A stretch of 64,000 nt of DNA, from NCBI GenBank assembly GCA_012976225.1, contig JAAVVG010000028.1, forward strand, positions 1 to 64,000, written 5' to 3'. The stretch comes from Golubevia sp. BC0850 (Eukaryota; Basidiomycota; Exobasidiomycetes; Golubeviales; Golubeviaceae). This document shows, in pieces, positions 1-10,866 of this stretch. The notes beneath the pieces were generated by a model. It saw only the letters and a program-made list of their open reading frames with translations, had not been told where the DNA came from and did no database searches. Position numbers and translations under genes: made by a program. Each line of letters starts with the position of its first letter. Positions within the stretch are counted from its first letter, which is position 1.

Positions 1-498
1 GCTTGAAGGGTTGTTTCCAGTCTTCGTAATGCTATCTTTTCTGTTTTTGTTTTTGTCTGGGGGTTTTCTTTGGGTGGGAAGGATTGGAACATTTTGGGGT
101 GGAAACATGGTGTCGATGCTGGGGGTCCTAACCCTAAACCTAACCCTTGCCCTTGCTTGTTGTTTTCCGGTTTCTTCAGACTAGAAAACTGTCACTAAAT
201 CATGTGTCCCTCTAAGTCTTTTTTGCGTGTTCTTCTAACCTGCTTGTTCAAACCTGTTACTGAACTAATTGACAAATCTTTGCCCTCCTTCCCTGCTTTT
301 TCTGGTCACAGCCTCATGAATAGTATTACAAAATTGAAAGGTAAAGTAGCAAAAGAAAATGCGTCACAAAAAAGAGGGAAAGAAGAAGAAGTAGTAATCG
401 GATACCAAAACTAGAAGCCGAACAAACTCAGCAATCGAAAGAGACCCCATCTCCTCTGCTTCACTCCCTCAAAGCCTTGCACTCCCCATTCCTCCATC
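1..498. other. Gene-poor left edge
   Basis: No convincing gene. A short open frame on the plus strand (202-414) has no family resemblance. The stretch includes the 3' flank of the minus-strand gene that ends at 499. Around 127-150 the plus strand carries degenerate CCCTAA-type units, which resemble interstitial telomeric repeat. Confidence 0.5.
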
Positions 499-3400
499 TT
501 ATTCGCCATCACTATCATCTATGACAATCGGAGTATTGCTGCTTCCCACTCCGGTCTTCAAAGTACGTTGAGGGGCAACTTACCTAGCTTGAGAAGAAGG
601 TCCAACAGAGAGTGGATTGTTCCAAGGTTGAGAATTAGGTCTAGCTTGAAAATTTGAAGGGCTTGCAGATTCTTTATCCTTGGTGGTTGAAGCTTGAAGA
701 TTTGAGTTAGGCTTCGATTTCTTGGGAGGTAAAGAAGAAGAGGAACTGTGACCTTCATCTAAACTTCTCTTTCCATTGGAATTCTGAACTCGAGTAGTTG
801 ATTTACTCTTCACTTGTTTAGAGGGTGAACTACTACTAGCAATTCCATTTGATCGATCCTTGTCAAGTCCAGATTTTGAACCCTTCCTCTTCAACGGAGA
901 TTTGCTCTTGCTTTTGCTCTTGGGAGCCATACCATTGCTGTTCCGCCGGAGAGTTGGAAGTTCATCTCCTGAAGAATAATCATCAGAAGAACTGAGGAGA
1001 GGTCTACTCAGATCTGCTAGCATCGAATTCTTGCTCTGAGTTCCGGATCCTGAACCAGCAGGTTTAAAACTAGGACCACTTGGAGGGGGAGCAGGAGCAG
1101 CTTGAGGCCTAGAAGGTCCATTGAACATCTCATTGATGGCAGCTCGAGCACTGTTGGCTGGAGCAGATCCTGAAGCATGAGCAGAAGTAGATGTGGTTTT
1201 GACCTTGGGAAAGGAAGAGCTGGCTGAAGGTTTTCGAGCGACTGAACTCCCTCCATTCTTCTCAGTAGCTTCAGAAGAGATGACCTTCCCATCTTTCTTA
1301 CCTTTCGACTTAGAGCTGGCATTCAAAGTAGAGTTAGATACTGAAGGTCTCTTGATCGGACTTGGAGCACCTGGAGAGAAGTCCAGTGTTGATTGAACCA
1401 CCTTCTTCTTGGTAGGTGTAGTTTTGATGTTTGGAGTCGGAGCTTTGGAAGCTGTCTTCTGCATTGCTCTGAGAGTTGAATCGATCTGAGGTTGAGGCCA
1501 AGGAGGAGGAACAGCTTCAAGTTCAGGTTCAGGAGAAGACAGGGTCAAGTCGATGACATCTTCTTCTATCCTAGCGGGAGCTGAAGCTCTCGACCTGTTC
1601 TGAGGGGGATTTGATCCAGCTGCGGGTTGCTTTGAAGTAGAGGCGGTGTCTGGATTGGGGAAAGAGTTGCGTGGACCTTTGGCTGCTACCGATCCCGTAG
1701 CAGCTTCCTCTTGAGCATCTGGGTCTCGGCTGATCGAAGCTGCTGCTTTCTCCTTCCCAGTTCTAGCAGTCACTTCCGTAGATTTCGACGCAGTGACTCC
1801 TGTTTTAGGAAGGCTGACCTTCTTCGTAAGAGCAGCCTTAGCAGGAGCAGGCTTTGCAGAAGTAGAAGCAGAAGCAGAGACCACCTTCCTCTTCTGACCG
1901 GCTTCTGAAGCCTCAGACTCAGTCTGACTTTGAAGGGCCGAGGAGCTTGAATTTGTTTGAGGAGCAGAAGGAGTAGCATTTCTCGGTATCAATTTGGAAG
2001 TAGCTTTCGGTGCAGCTAGGGGTCGAGTTGCTGCGAGATTCTTTGAGTTTACTCGAGTAGTTGATGGCGGTTGACCAGATTTCGATGAAGCAGATGGAGC
2101 TACTTTAGAAGCTTGAGGTCGATCCAGAGGCTCCTTCCTAGTGATGACATTCGGAGTAGTCTCTTTAGAAGTAGAATTGTTTGAAGTAGAGTCCTTAGAA
2201 GTTGAATTGTTGATCAAAGTAGAAATGTTAGAATTAGAATTGATAGTAGATTTCTTAGTGATAGGGTCCTTGAAAACAACTGCCTTAGAAACAGGATTGG
2301 CTTGCACCGGAGAAGATCTAGCAGAAGGACCAAAGAAATCGATTTCATCATCCAAATTCGAATCAGGAGAATTAAAATCCAAAGTTTCTTTAGATCCAGA
2401 TCTAGCAGAAGTAGTAGAACCACTTTGAATTTTCTCAATAGAAGCGTTTGGAGGTTGAACCTCTTGCATCTCAACCTCTTGAGTTCCTTCGTCTCCTTGA
2501 TTCCCTACGTCTTGAATTCCTTCATCGTTTCCAATTCCAGGTGAATTTGGATTTGAATTTAGAACTTGACTTCGATTTTCATCCAAGCTGATATCTAAAT
2601 CTCTATCACCACTTCTACTCCCTCTTCTACAATCCTTTGATCTTTCCCTAGCCCTTGGAATTCCCTCTCCAATGTCCACCTCTTTCCCTTTACCTTTACC
2701 ATTAACCTTCTTAGCATTTTCAGTAATGTTAGAGACATTAGCTAGCTGAGGATTCTTGATTCTCTCAGTTGAATTGGATTTGAGTTCTTCAGGAGATTTC
2801 GATCTGGAAGTTTCTTTGGAGGTAGCTTTGACTTGAGATGTGTCGGAGTTGATTTCGACTTCTGAATTGACTTCTTGATCTTGATTAGGTTCCAGAGAAG
2901 GAGTTCTACTAGGTTGAACGACGGAAACCGCTCCGTCCTTCTTCTTTCCATCTCCATCCTCACTAACATGTTTCCTACTTCCATTCCTACTTCCAAATTC
3001 ACTTCCACTATCATTCTCCCCTTCAGCTTCAGGTCCTTTCAAATAAGGATTAATGTAATTAGATCGAATAGCTTTCCCTCTAGCCAGAGCACTTCCAGCT
3101 CCTACTCCGACAGTCTTCTCTCCAGAAGTCTTTTCTTCAGAGATATCCCTCGAATCTTCGCTTTCACTATGAGCGGTTGCTTCATCATCAGTTCCGACTC
3201 CAAAAATTGCTTTAGCAGCAGACAACATCGTCGATGTTTTATCTTTCTTCTGCTTCTTCTTATTTGAACCACTTGAATATCCTTTCTTAACAACTTTAGG
3301 GATTTCTGGAGATTCTTCTTCATCACCGAAAGTTCCAGTTTGAATGAGATTGTCCTTCCGAGAATGTTCAGTAGTACCCCTAGTAAGCAAACCAGGATTA

Positions 3401-4565
3401 GAATCCCTCCTCCCTTCCAATTCAAGAGCCTTCAATTCTTCGAATCGAATTCTAAAGTTTTCTTCCGCTAATTGTGAATCCACTTCTAACTGATCCAAGA
3501 TTTCCAAAGAAGGAGGTAAAAGAGGATGACTATCATCTGAATTAGGCTCGATTCTCTCGCTTCTCCTAAGTCTGACAGTTCCACTTTCTTGACTTGAAGA
3601 AGGTGCTTGACTATAATCGTTTTGACTTTGACCTTGACTTCCGATAGGACAAATAGTTTGAGATTGAGATTGAGAACCTTCTTCAAACCAACCATAACTT
3701 TCTCTTCTACTTTTTCTGGGACCTGGAGTTGAATTGATACTGCTAGTTCGATCATAAATCATTTTCTGGGAACTAGCAATAGAATTAGTACCGATTAAAG
3801 TTTCTTTCTCTTTAGCTTCTTTAGATCCAGGTAATGGGATTTTGATTCTCATGGATTTCTCTTCTTCAGTCCAAGGTAAAGTGATGACTTGAGGAGATAA
3901 GAATAGATAACTAGGAACGACAACGTTTCTTGAGTTCTTAGAGGTCGAAGTATTGAGACTTTCTCCTAAATTCTCTAATTCTAAGCTCGTCCTGTCATGG
4001 GGAGAAAGATCTGAAACTTTATACATTCTACCATGTTCTTTTTCTGATCTAGACCATTTGAAAGAACTGTTTCTTGAAGATTGATTCCAGGGAGAACCTT
4101 TTCCTCCAGAGCATCCTTCGATTGGAGGTAGTTGTTCATCTTGATCAAGCCCATCTGAATCTGAGGAAACCACAGCCTTCCTGCCTTGAGCCTTTCCTTT
4201 CCCCTTTCCCAGAGTAAGAAGAACTTCATCGTCATCACTATCATCACTGATCAAGTCCACCTGTCTCTCTTTCTCCTTCCCTTTCCCTTTCCCTTTCTCA
4301 TCTCCCTTCATCATTCTCTCCCTCCTATCAAAGATAAAAGGTCTCAACCCAACCTTGATTTCTTCCATCTCTCTCATTTTTGCTCTCTTGATTCTCTCTC
4401 TTTCCTCAAAGGCAGGAGTAGACTTTGAGTTCACCCTAGGAGTTGGAGGAATCGAATCTGGAAGTTGATGACAATTCTCAATATGGGAATCCAATGCAGT
4501 TGAAGTTTTTGAAGAAGAATGAGAGCAAGAGATATAAGGACAGGAGAAGTTGATGTTGTTTCCGA
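499..4565 (-). CDS. Large disordered protein with UBZ-like zinc finger and SUMO-interaction-like motifs
   Basis: Main exon 4565-584, intron 583-539 (GTAAGT...GCAG), last exon 538-499. The 5' exon is uncertain: a phase-compatible candidate is 4795-4741 (starting MGEWENGRGK), giving about 1346 aa. Near the start of the main exon is a C-x4-C-x13-H-x3-C cluster (CPYISC ... HIENC) resembling a UBZ4-type ubiquitin-binding finger, with wider spacing than the consensus. Three acidic-flanked hydrophobic motifs look like SUMO-interaction motifs: VDLISDDSDDDE (about 4225-4262), DVIDLTLSSPEPE (about 1515-1555) and PIVIDDSDGE in the last exon. The rest is Ser/Lys/Pro-rich, with KGKGKGK-type basic blocks and a Lys-rich C-terminus suggesting a nuclear protein. 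I recognise no catalytic domain. A scaffold in SUMO/ubiquitin-dependent genome maintenance (SLX4-like logic) is an inference; no SLX4 C-terminal domain was identified. Confidence 0.75.
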
Positions 4566-4858
4566 CTAAAGTAGAGATAAGGGGAGGGTAAGAAAGAGGG
4601 AGAGGAAGACGAGGGAAAGGAAAGTTAGGTGGCGAATCTTCAACAAACGCTTGTCCTCTCTTGTCCTAGATATGACATCTTTGCACTGATTGAATCTAGA
4701 GCAGAAATCTGAAGTCGATCAAAGACGCGTCACAAGCTACCCCATGCCAAATCTCGCATACATTCTTTCCCTCTCCCATTCTCCCATTCTCCCATTTCCC
4801 TAGAAGATATGTGCCCCTTCATTTTGGCTTCCCTTTCCCCTTCTTTCAGGTAGATAGT

Positions 4859-5107
4859 ATGGATTTTCCACCACAGTCACCAGTTCCCTCGAAACTAAGA
4901 GATGAAGCTCCTCGAGCGAGACCATCCTCAAGAGAGTCCCTATCCACAACTCCTCCGATTCCAAACCTCAACGCAGCCTCCTCAAAGAGAAAGGTTTAGA
5001 AGTCCCAACCAACGAACTTGAGATGATTTGAAATTTGTTATTCAACTTTTGTGTTTGATCCTCTTCTTCGACAGAAGACACAAGAAGGAGAACATCCTTT
5101 GACTTAG
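4859..5107 (+). CDS. Possible very small protein, 55 aa, two exons
   Basis: Candidate exons 4859-4993 and 5075-5107 join in phase 0 across an 81-base intron (GTTTAG...CGACAG). The protein starts MDFPPQSPVPSK and ends GEHPLT, is rich in Pro and Ser, and has a basic SSKRKK patch at the junction. Upstream is a pyrimidine tract with TTTCAG, so a further 5' non-coding exon is possible. The donor is weaker than the GTGAGT used elsewhere in the window, and I recognise no family. It lies between two minus-strand genes. It may be a chance open frame. Confidence 0.3.
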
Positions 5108-5224
5108 TGGCGATAATTGTCATGACCTCAACAAAGGCATGCTAGACTATTCCCTCTTCCCCAAGATAGATTCTCAGCCTAAAGCTCCACTGATCTGACA
5201 TTATAGAATGCCTCAATCATGAAC

Positions 5225-5927
5225 CTAGCTCGTCAAAGGAGAGCAACTCTCGGATCTCCCATTTCCCTCCACTCCCTCTCTGAACTCACCATCACTACAA
5301 TGTTCCCTCTCGAAATGCCTTTCCAAATCCTTCTCTGAGTCAAACCTACTACCAGCATCCTTACAATCTGTCCATCTACACTTGAATTTGCCATTGGGGT
5401 TGTTGATAGGAGCATGGTTGACCACATTCAAAGAACCGCGAGGGATTTCAACTGGATCTGAAAGAAGAAAGGGATTGAGACTGTGAACTGAACGAGAGTA
5501 TTCTGAGTTGATGATAGTAGATCTTGAGTCTGAGATGTGAGATTGATTGATATGCTGGAGAGGAAAGGGAAGGGAAGAGGGGATAAGTCTAGAGAGGAGG
5601 AGAGAGGGAAGGTGGTAGTAGAAAGAAGTAGCTCACCCTTCTCAATTGATCAAAGTTCTGAAATCTCATTTTACATGGTAGATATCTTGGAATGGAAGTT
5701 GAATCTGAAGAAGCATCAATTGGTAAAGTTGAAGTTGAAGCTACAGATTGACTAGCATTAGAATTAGAATTAGAATTAGAATTATTAGATGGATGATCTG
5801 GGTTTGGAATCTTCCATTGACAAATTGAGATTCTCTTTCTCTTGGTTGGATTCAATGATGAACAAATGGAATATTCATTCGATGGCCCTAGATAAGCTGG
5901 GTGGCCATCCCAGTTGATTGGTGCCAT
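5225..5927 (-). CDS. Small C2H2 zinc-finger protein, 206 aa
   Basis: Exon 1 is 5927-5637 (97 codons) and exon 2 is 5554-5225, with an 82-base intron (GTGAGC...CTCCAG). The start is the first ATG (MAPINWDGH). The upstream in-frame GTG was not used. Finger 1 spans the splice junction: a CQW segment, an Asn/Ser-rich loop, then CKMRFQNFDQLRRHINQSH. The junction falls exactly before the first His, which supports the model. Finger 2 is FKCRWTDCKDAGSRF...ERHFEREH, of C-x4-C-x12-H-x4-H type like GLI/Zic fingers. The (AAT/TCN)n-derived SNSNSNSN run is a microsatellite-like low-complexity insert. It is probably a nucleic-acid-binding regulator; targets are unknown. Confidence 0.75.
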
Positions 5928-8393
5928 TCTGTCTTTACTCTCTCTCACTCTCTCTACTACTCTCCTGGTTGAAGGTGTTAGTGTATTGACTGTATTAGTA
6001 TTAGATGGCTCTTGGTGGTAAGAATTGGATCATCCTGGAAGGAATAGAAGAAATGGAAAATGAATGGATTAGAATCGATTGATGTTGGGGAACCTCAACG
6101 GTTGATCCGAGCACAAAGAAGAACCCGCCCCTTTTTCACCGTGTATTTCGCGACTGCGTTTTATTCCAATTCTAATTCTGATTCTAATTCCGATTCTCCT
6201 TTTGATTCTGACGGGTTGATAACAAGATCAAGATTTAAGCAGTCTATCTCCATCTTCATCTCCCATCTCCCATCTGGTTCTCTCTCTATCTCCATCTACT
6301 CTCTTTCTCCCTTCCCTTCCCTTCCCTTCTTTCAATTCGATTTAATTCACAGAAAAATCAGTTTGATCTAAATCGAAATGCAAGGTACGATCAGGATCTT
6401 ATTCCATCCTTCCGCAGAGAACAGGAGGAGACAACCCAGCCGCTCAGGATTGGATCGCATACTACTACCACAGCTTGAACTGCTTACCACTTGGCACCCA
6501 CTCTTCTAGGAGAGAGGGAGAAAGTGAAAAGGGGAAGAAGAACTGAAGAAAGAAAAGAAGAGATGGAAGGAGAGTTACCAAAGTTACCAAAGGTCCACTC
6601 TGTGCCAACTGGAATCTCTCTTTTTTTCGAGGTTGTGCTGACCTTTTCGTCTTCCAATTGAAGATAGTTATTAGAGAGAAGGAATCAGTACAAACGTAAA
6701 GATGGCTAAAAGAAGGAGAGATGGTAAGAAGTATCTCAGGATCTTGAAATCTTCTACCCAACCCCTTGTTTCGCTTCAATCAAGATTCCACTATCTGTCT
6801 AGCTAGTCTTCGGATAGAGCAGTCAGCGGGACGCCTATAAGAGGAATTTGAATTTGAACACCTGCATTTGTACTTAAAAGCAAACCTTTTGTCAAGCTTC
6901 TTTTGCTTCAGTTTGTCGCTAATGACCTCCTGCTGGCGAATGAAATAGTTGGTTCGCGGGAAGTAGAATCTCGAATTTTCATTCTATTCCCTTGAATTAT
7001 CCAGTTTCGTCTTGAAAAAGAACATATAGAAAGTCACTGGGAGAAAGAAAGCGGTTAGTTAACCCGAATAAAAAGGTAAAACTGTCCTCTCTAGATCCAA
7101 ACCCCTTAAAATCTCGCTCTTGTCTTCCGGCCAACCTGTCTTTCTCTCACTCAGTCTACTCATCGATGTTAGTTTGATGGGGAGACAAATCTTGGAACTT
7201 GACTGTTTGACCAGACGAGTGTTCTTCTCTTCTCCAAAAAAAAACATTCAAAAAAGACGTTCTCTCCAAAAACTCTGTCTTTTCTCTCTTACTGAATAGT
7301 AGGTTCATGGGGAGAAGAATAGTGAAATGAAAGTCGTTGAATAAGAAGAAAGACTTCTTTATTGCAAACGGTTGTCAACTAGCAGCTTTGAATAGGAAAA
7401 GTCACTGGAATCACTCCCATGAAGTCACCCCTTTGCCTGGTCGGTAGGAAGAAAGATGTCACTTCGGCTCTGACTTGCCAAATTCAATTGTCCTCGAAAA
7501 GGTCTCTAAAATGGAGTCTCGCGCAGTTTCTTCCTACGAACCCTACGTAAAAATCTAGTTCACGGGAAGCTCAGATTCGAAATGTCGACTTTGGCTCTCT
7601 TGGGACATTCCTTTTTTCTGATCGAAACATCAATGCCGCCCAACCAAAGCTCCAAAAGAGCTTCGAAACCGAAATTAATCCTAATCTAACCGTTTTCTTT
7701 CACCTGTTTTTCTCAACTCTGAGTCCTCCCTTCAACATCAAACCTCAAGTAGATCTCATTCTTCAGCTCGAGCTTCACTGACTCCAATATCAAAGAACGC
7801 AGAAAGGGAAACATCTTCAAATCTTGAAAGTCCGAAGTGGGAAAGGAGAGCAAGATGGACCAAAGAGAACTGGCGAGAGGGAGCCTTCTCGCCTCACTTT
7901 TACTTCTCAATTCAAAGCTGCATCTTCTGCCGAGACTCGAAACTTCATCTCTTCTCTTTCTGTTCGGTCTGAAGGTCACCCTCACTCTCGCCCCACTCTT
8001 TCGCTACAGCTGAACCTGATTTCGCTTCCTCGGAGCCTTCAAACTTCACTTCTGTCTCCTGACTGCTACTTTGTCACTAATGTCTCTTTTCGCACCCTAC
8101 AATCAGAACAAGTCATCACTTTCGTCTTGCATTTCTATGGATTTTCTATGATGCGAGAAGCTTCTTGTTCACAAAATTCTTTCAAGGAGAGGGAAGATGG
8201 AAGGTGATTCTAGGAAAGGAAGGGATGGAACTGAAACCGAAAGTTTTAGGTGAAGGAAGAGTCGAGGAGTTTAAGAGGACCGTAAAGAAAATGGGATTAG
8301 GGAGAAGAACAGAAGGTGGGGTATATTGAATTGAGTAGGCGAGAGGATAAAGACAGGAGAATCACTGGAGATTTTGAGTTTTTCCCAATTTCT
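5928..8393. other. Long intergenic stretch without a clear gene
   Basis: About 2.5 kb. It serves as 5' flank of the zinc-finger gene (minus, start 5927) and 3' flank of the Sec14-like gene (minus, stop 8394). Open frames on both strands are short, of odd composition and without family signal. It contains a pyrimidine run near 6297-6335 and a 39-base segment (7694-7732) repeated at 20702-20740. A short plus-strand frame from 6379 (MQGTIRILFH..., about 43 codons) was seen but not accepted as a gene. No tRNA-like cloverleaf was noticed. Confidence 0.5.
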
Positions 8394-10866
8394 TCAAGCC
8401 ACCTGTTCTTGAACAGTAGCTGCAGCTGCAGCATTCTCATCTGGGTTAACTAGCGGCTTAGAACTTTCATGTCCATTTCCAACCAAAGTTTCAGCTCTAC
8501 TTGTACTCTCACTTCCATTCTCAGCTTTCCTATCAGCATTACCACCAATTTCAACTTCATTTCCATCTTTTGCATCTTTGAATTCTTCTTCATCTTCAAC
8601 CTCAGTTTCAACTTGACTATCTCTGTTTGACTTTAGGAATTTAGAGACAGTTTGTCCATCGTTGATTTCTTTTTCTTCTTTTGGGATGGTTAAATTTGCT
8701 GTTGTTGTTGATGAGGTGCTTTGCGTTTTGGAATAAGGTTCATGGGTTCTAGAACCATCTTCGGCGATTCCACAGAAATTCTTAGAGAAAGAAAGAAATA
8801 GGGTGGGGTGGGGTGAGAGGGGAGGTCAGTTGAACCCTTCTCAGAGTTGGAAAGGTCTTTATTACTCACAGTCAAAGTGTTCCAATAAGTATCGAAATCG
8901 AATCTATAATTCCATTGCCCGCCAAATTGAGAATCAAGTTGTTCAGAAGGAATCAAATCAGATAGAACAGGTGGATTGAATCTGATCTTATCTTTGGTGA
9001 CTGGATCTAAGAATGGAGTGATACCTATAATATATTGAGTGGAACAAGAAAGAGAAAAGAACAAGACCGAAATCAGATACAGATTCTCAAAAAGGATTGA
9101 ACCTTACTTCACGACTGTTTTCTTCGAGAAAAAGAAACAGAGAGGTTTCTAAGATCCAGAACTTACCAGCCATAAAAGCCTGTAAAACCCAAGGTAAATT
9201 AACAACCACAGCTCTCCCCAATCTCTCAACGTAATGATTTTGAAGTATCCCGAGGACTTTCAAAGCCGTTCCCAATCCAGGGTTGGTCCTATTATTAGCC
9301 TTAGTGAAATCTACAAAGATACAAATCTTTTCAACTCCAACTGGACAAAAATCCAAAGCTCTCTCTAATGACCATACCAGATATCTGACCTGTCTATCTG
9401 AAGGTTTCGTGTTCTCCCTACCTGGACGTAGGTATAAAATCGGTCTTCCTTGGAGATCAAATCCTGAAATCACGTGTTTTCCTGTTTCTCCTTCTATTGA
9501 AACTGAGGAGGGAACGATTAGGTCTGGTTGGAAGGATCGACGCCATTCTAGAGTTCCCTGAGAAGAGGGAAGGGGAATAGGATAATAGGTGAGGATGAGG
9601 TGGGAGAGTGAGAGGAGGAATTCGAGTGAGATGAGATATCTCCTCTATCTGACTTCTGGATAGGATAGAAATAGGAAAGAAGTTGATGCCCAAGAATGCA
9701 GTAGAGGTGAACATCGAACTTGCAGCTTCTAGACCCAAAGAAGAGACTTCCTCTAACCTGCTGACGATGAGACTCGACGTTCTTGGGAGTAGATGGTGAT
9801 GTCCTCTCGAGCTTCGAAGAACAACGGAAACTCCCAAGAATATCGTGGAAGATGATGTCGATTGGTCCGACGTTGAAAGGGAAGCAGGGACATAGGTGGC
9901 TCCAAACGGCATTGAAAAGTGGTTCGAAGAGTCACCTTGATAGGTCTTGAAGGGAGTGAAAACAGACCTTCCTTTTTGGGATCTAGCAAGACTGCTCCCA
10001 ACTCAACTTCTCGTTAAATCGAAGAAAACAAACTACTTAAGAACCGTTTGTTGGGTAGAGCATGTTGAGCTTCTGAGCTTCTCTTCTCCCTTTCCCACTT
10101 GATCTCTGTCTTCCCTCTGGAGCCAATCTCGATGGACTCATCTCTGGAACCGAATGGAATCAATTTGCCATGCCATAGAGATACAGTGTTGGCCATGCCT
10201 TCTCATCCGAACAATGCTTCTGATCCTTCAAAGGTTGTTAAGGTCTTTCCTTCTGGTAGCTGAAATCTTCTCATGCAATCGAAACACACATGGTGCCAAT
10301 GCCTTCCGCTTCTCTGATACAGATCCGGATCCGGATCACTCAAGCATTCCAACCCAAGAGCCCCTTCCAGATCAGTAGCATCTCTCTCTCTCTCTTTTCT
10401 CGAATCATGCCATTCTCTCCCTCTCACTCTCTATGTCACCACTTACCTTGATCCTCTTCTTTGCATTCTCCAAATCCCATTTTCCAGCTCTCATATACCT
10501 GACATAAAGATTCTCCTCTTGCAACCAATTCACTTCATATGTCTTATAAGTTTGAGTCAATTCTTCAGATGTGATTTCAATTCCATGATGTAGATTTTGA
10601 CAATAAAGTTTGAGTTGGTCTAACTTTGTTGATTCTTCTGATGTGAAACTTGATGGAATTGGTCGAGACCAAGTTGGTAAAGGGGAAGTTATTAGATTGG
10701 ATGTGGTGGTGGTAGTTGGAGGAGTAGAAGTCGAAGGTAAGGAAGTTGTTGAAACTGAAGTTGAAGGTAAAGGAGTTGAATTGGAAGTGGTTGGTAGTGA
10801 AGAGGGTGAAGTAGCTGTTGATGGTGGATTGGCTTCTGAAGTACCTCTACGGAAGAATCTGGACAT
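8394..10866 (-). CDS. Sec14/CRAL-TRIO phosphatidylinositol-transfer-like protein (PDR16/PDR17 type), 450 aa
   Basis: Exons: 10866-10447, 9557-9167, 9024-8870, 8780-8394; all junctions keep phase. Residues 1-80 are Ser/Thr/Pro-rich. The CRAL-TRIO N-terminal helices follow (YMRAGKWDLENAKKRIK, then GTLEWRR across intron 1). The lipid-binding core contains GRPILYLRPGREN (about 177-189), IFVDFTKANN (about 215-224) and PWVLQAFMAGITPFLDP (about 262-278). The region ending YWNTLTNFCGIAEDGSRT matches the C-terminal side of the PDR16/17 (Sfh3/4) branch, which exchanges phosphatidylinositol and sterol and influences azole tolerance. The tail from about residue 325 is acidic and disordered. Intron 1 is 889 bases (10446-9558), far longer than the others (86-145 bases). 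Confidence 0.9.

Noticed and set aside
1380-1410. PIP-box (PCNA-binding) motif QSTLDF in the large disordered protein
   Set aside because: The second aromatic position of the Q-x-x-L-x-x-F-F pattern is missing, so only a loose resemblance remains.
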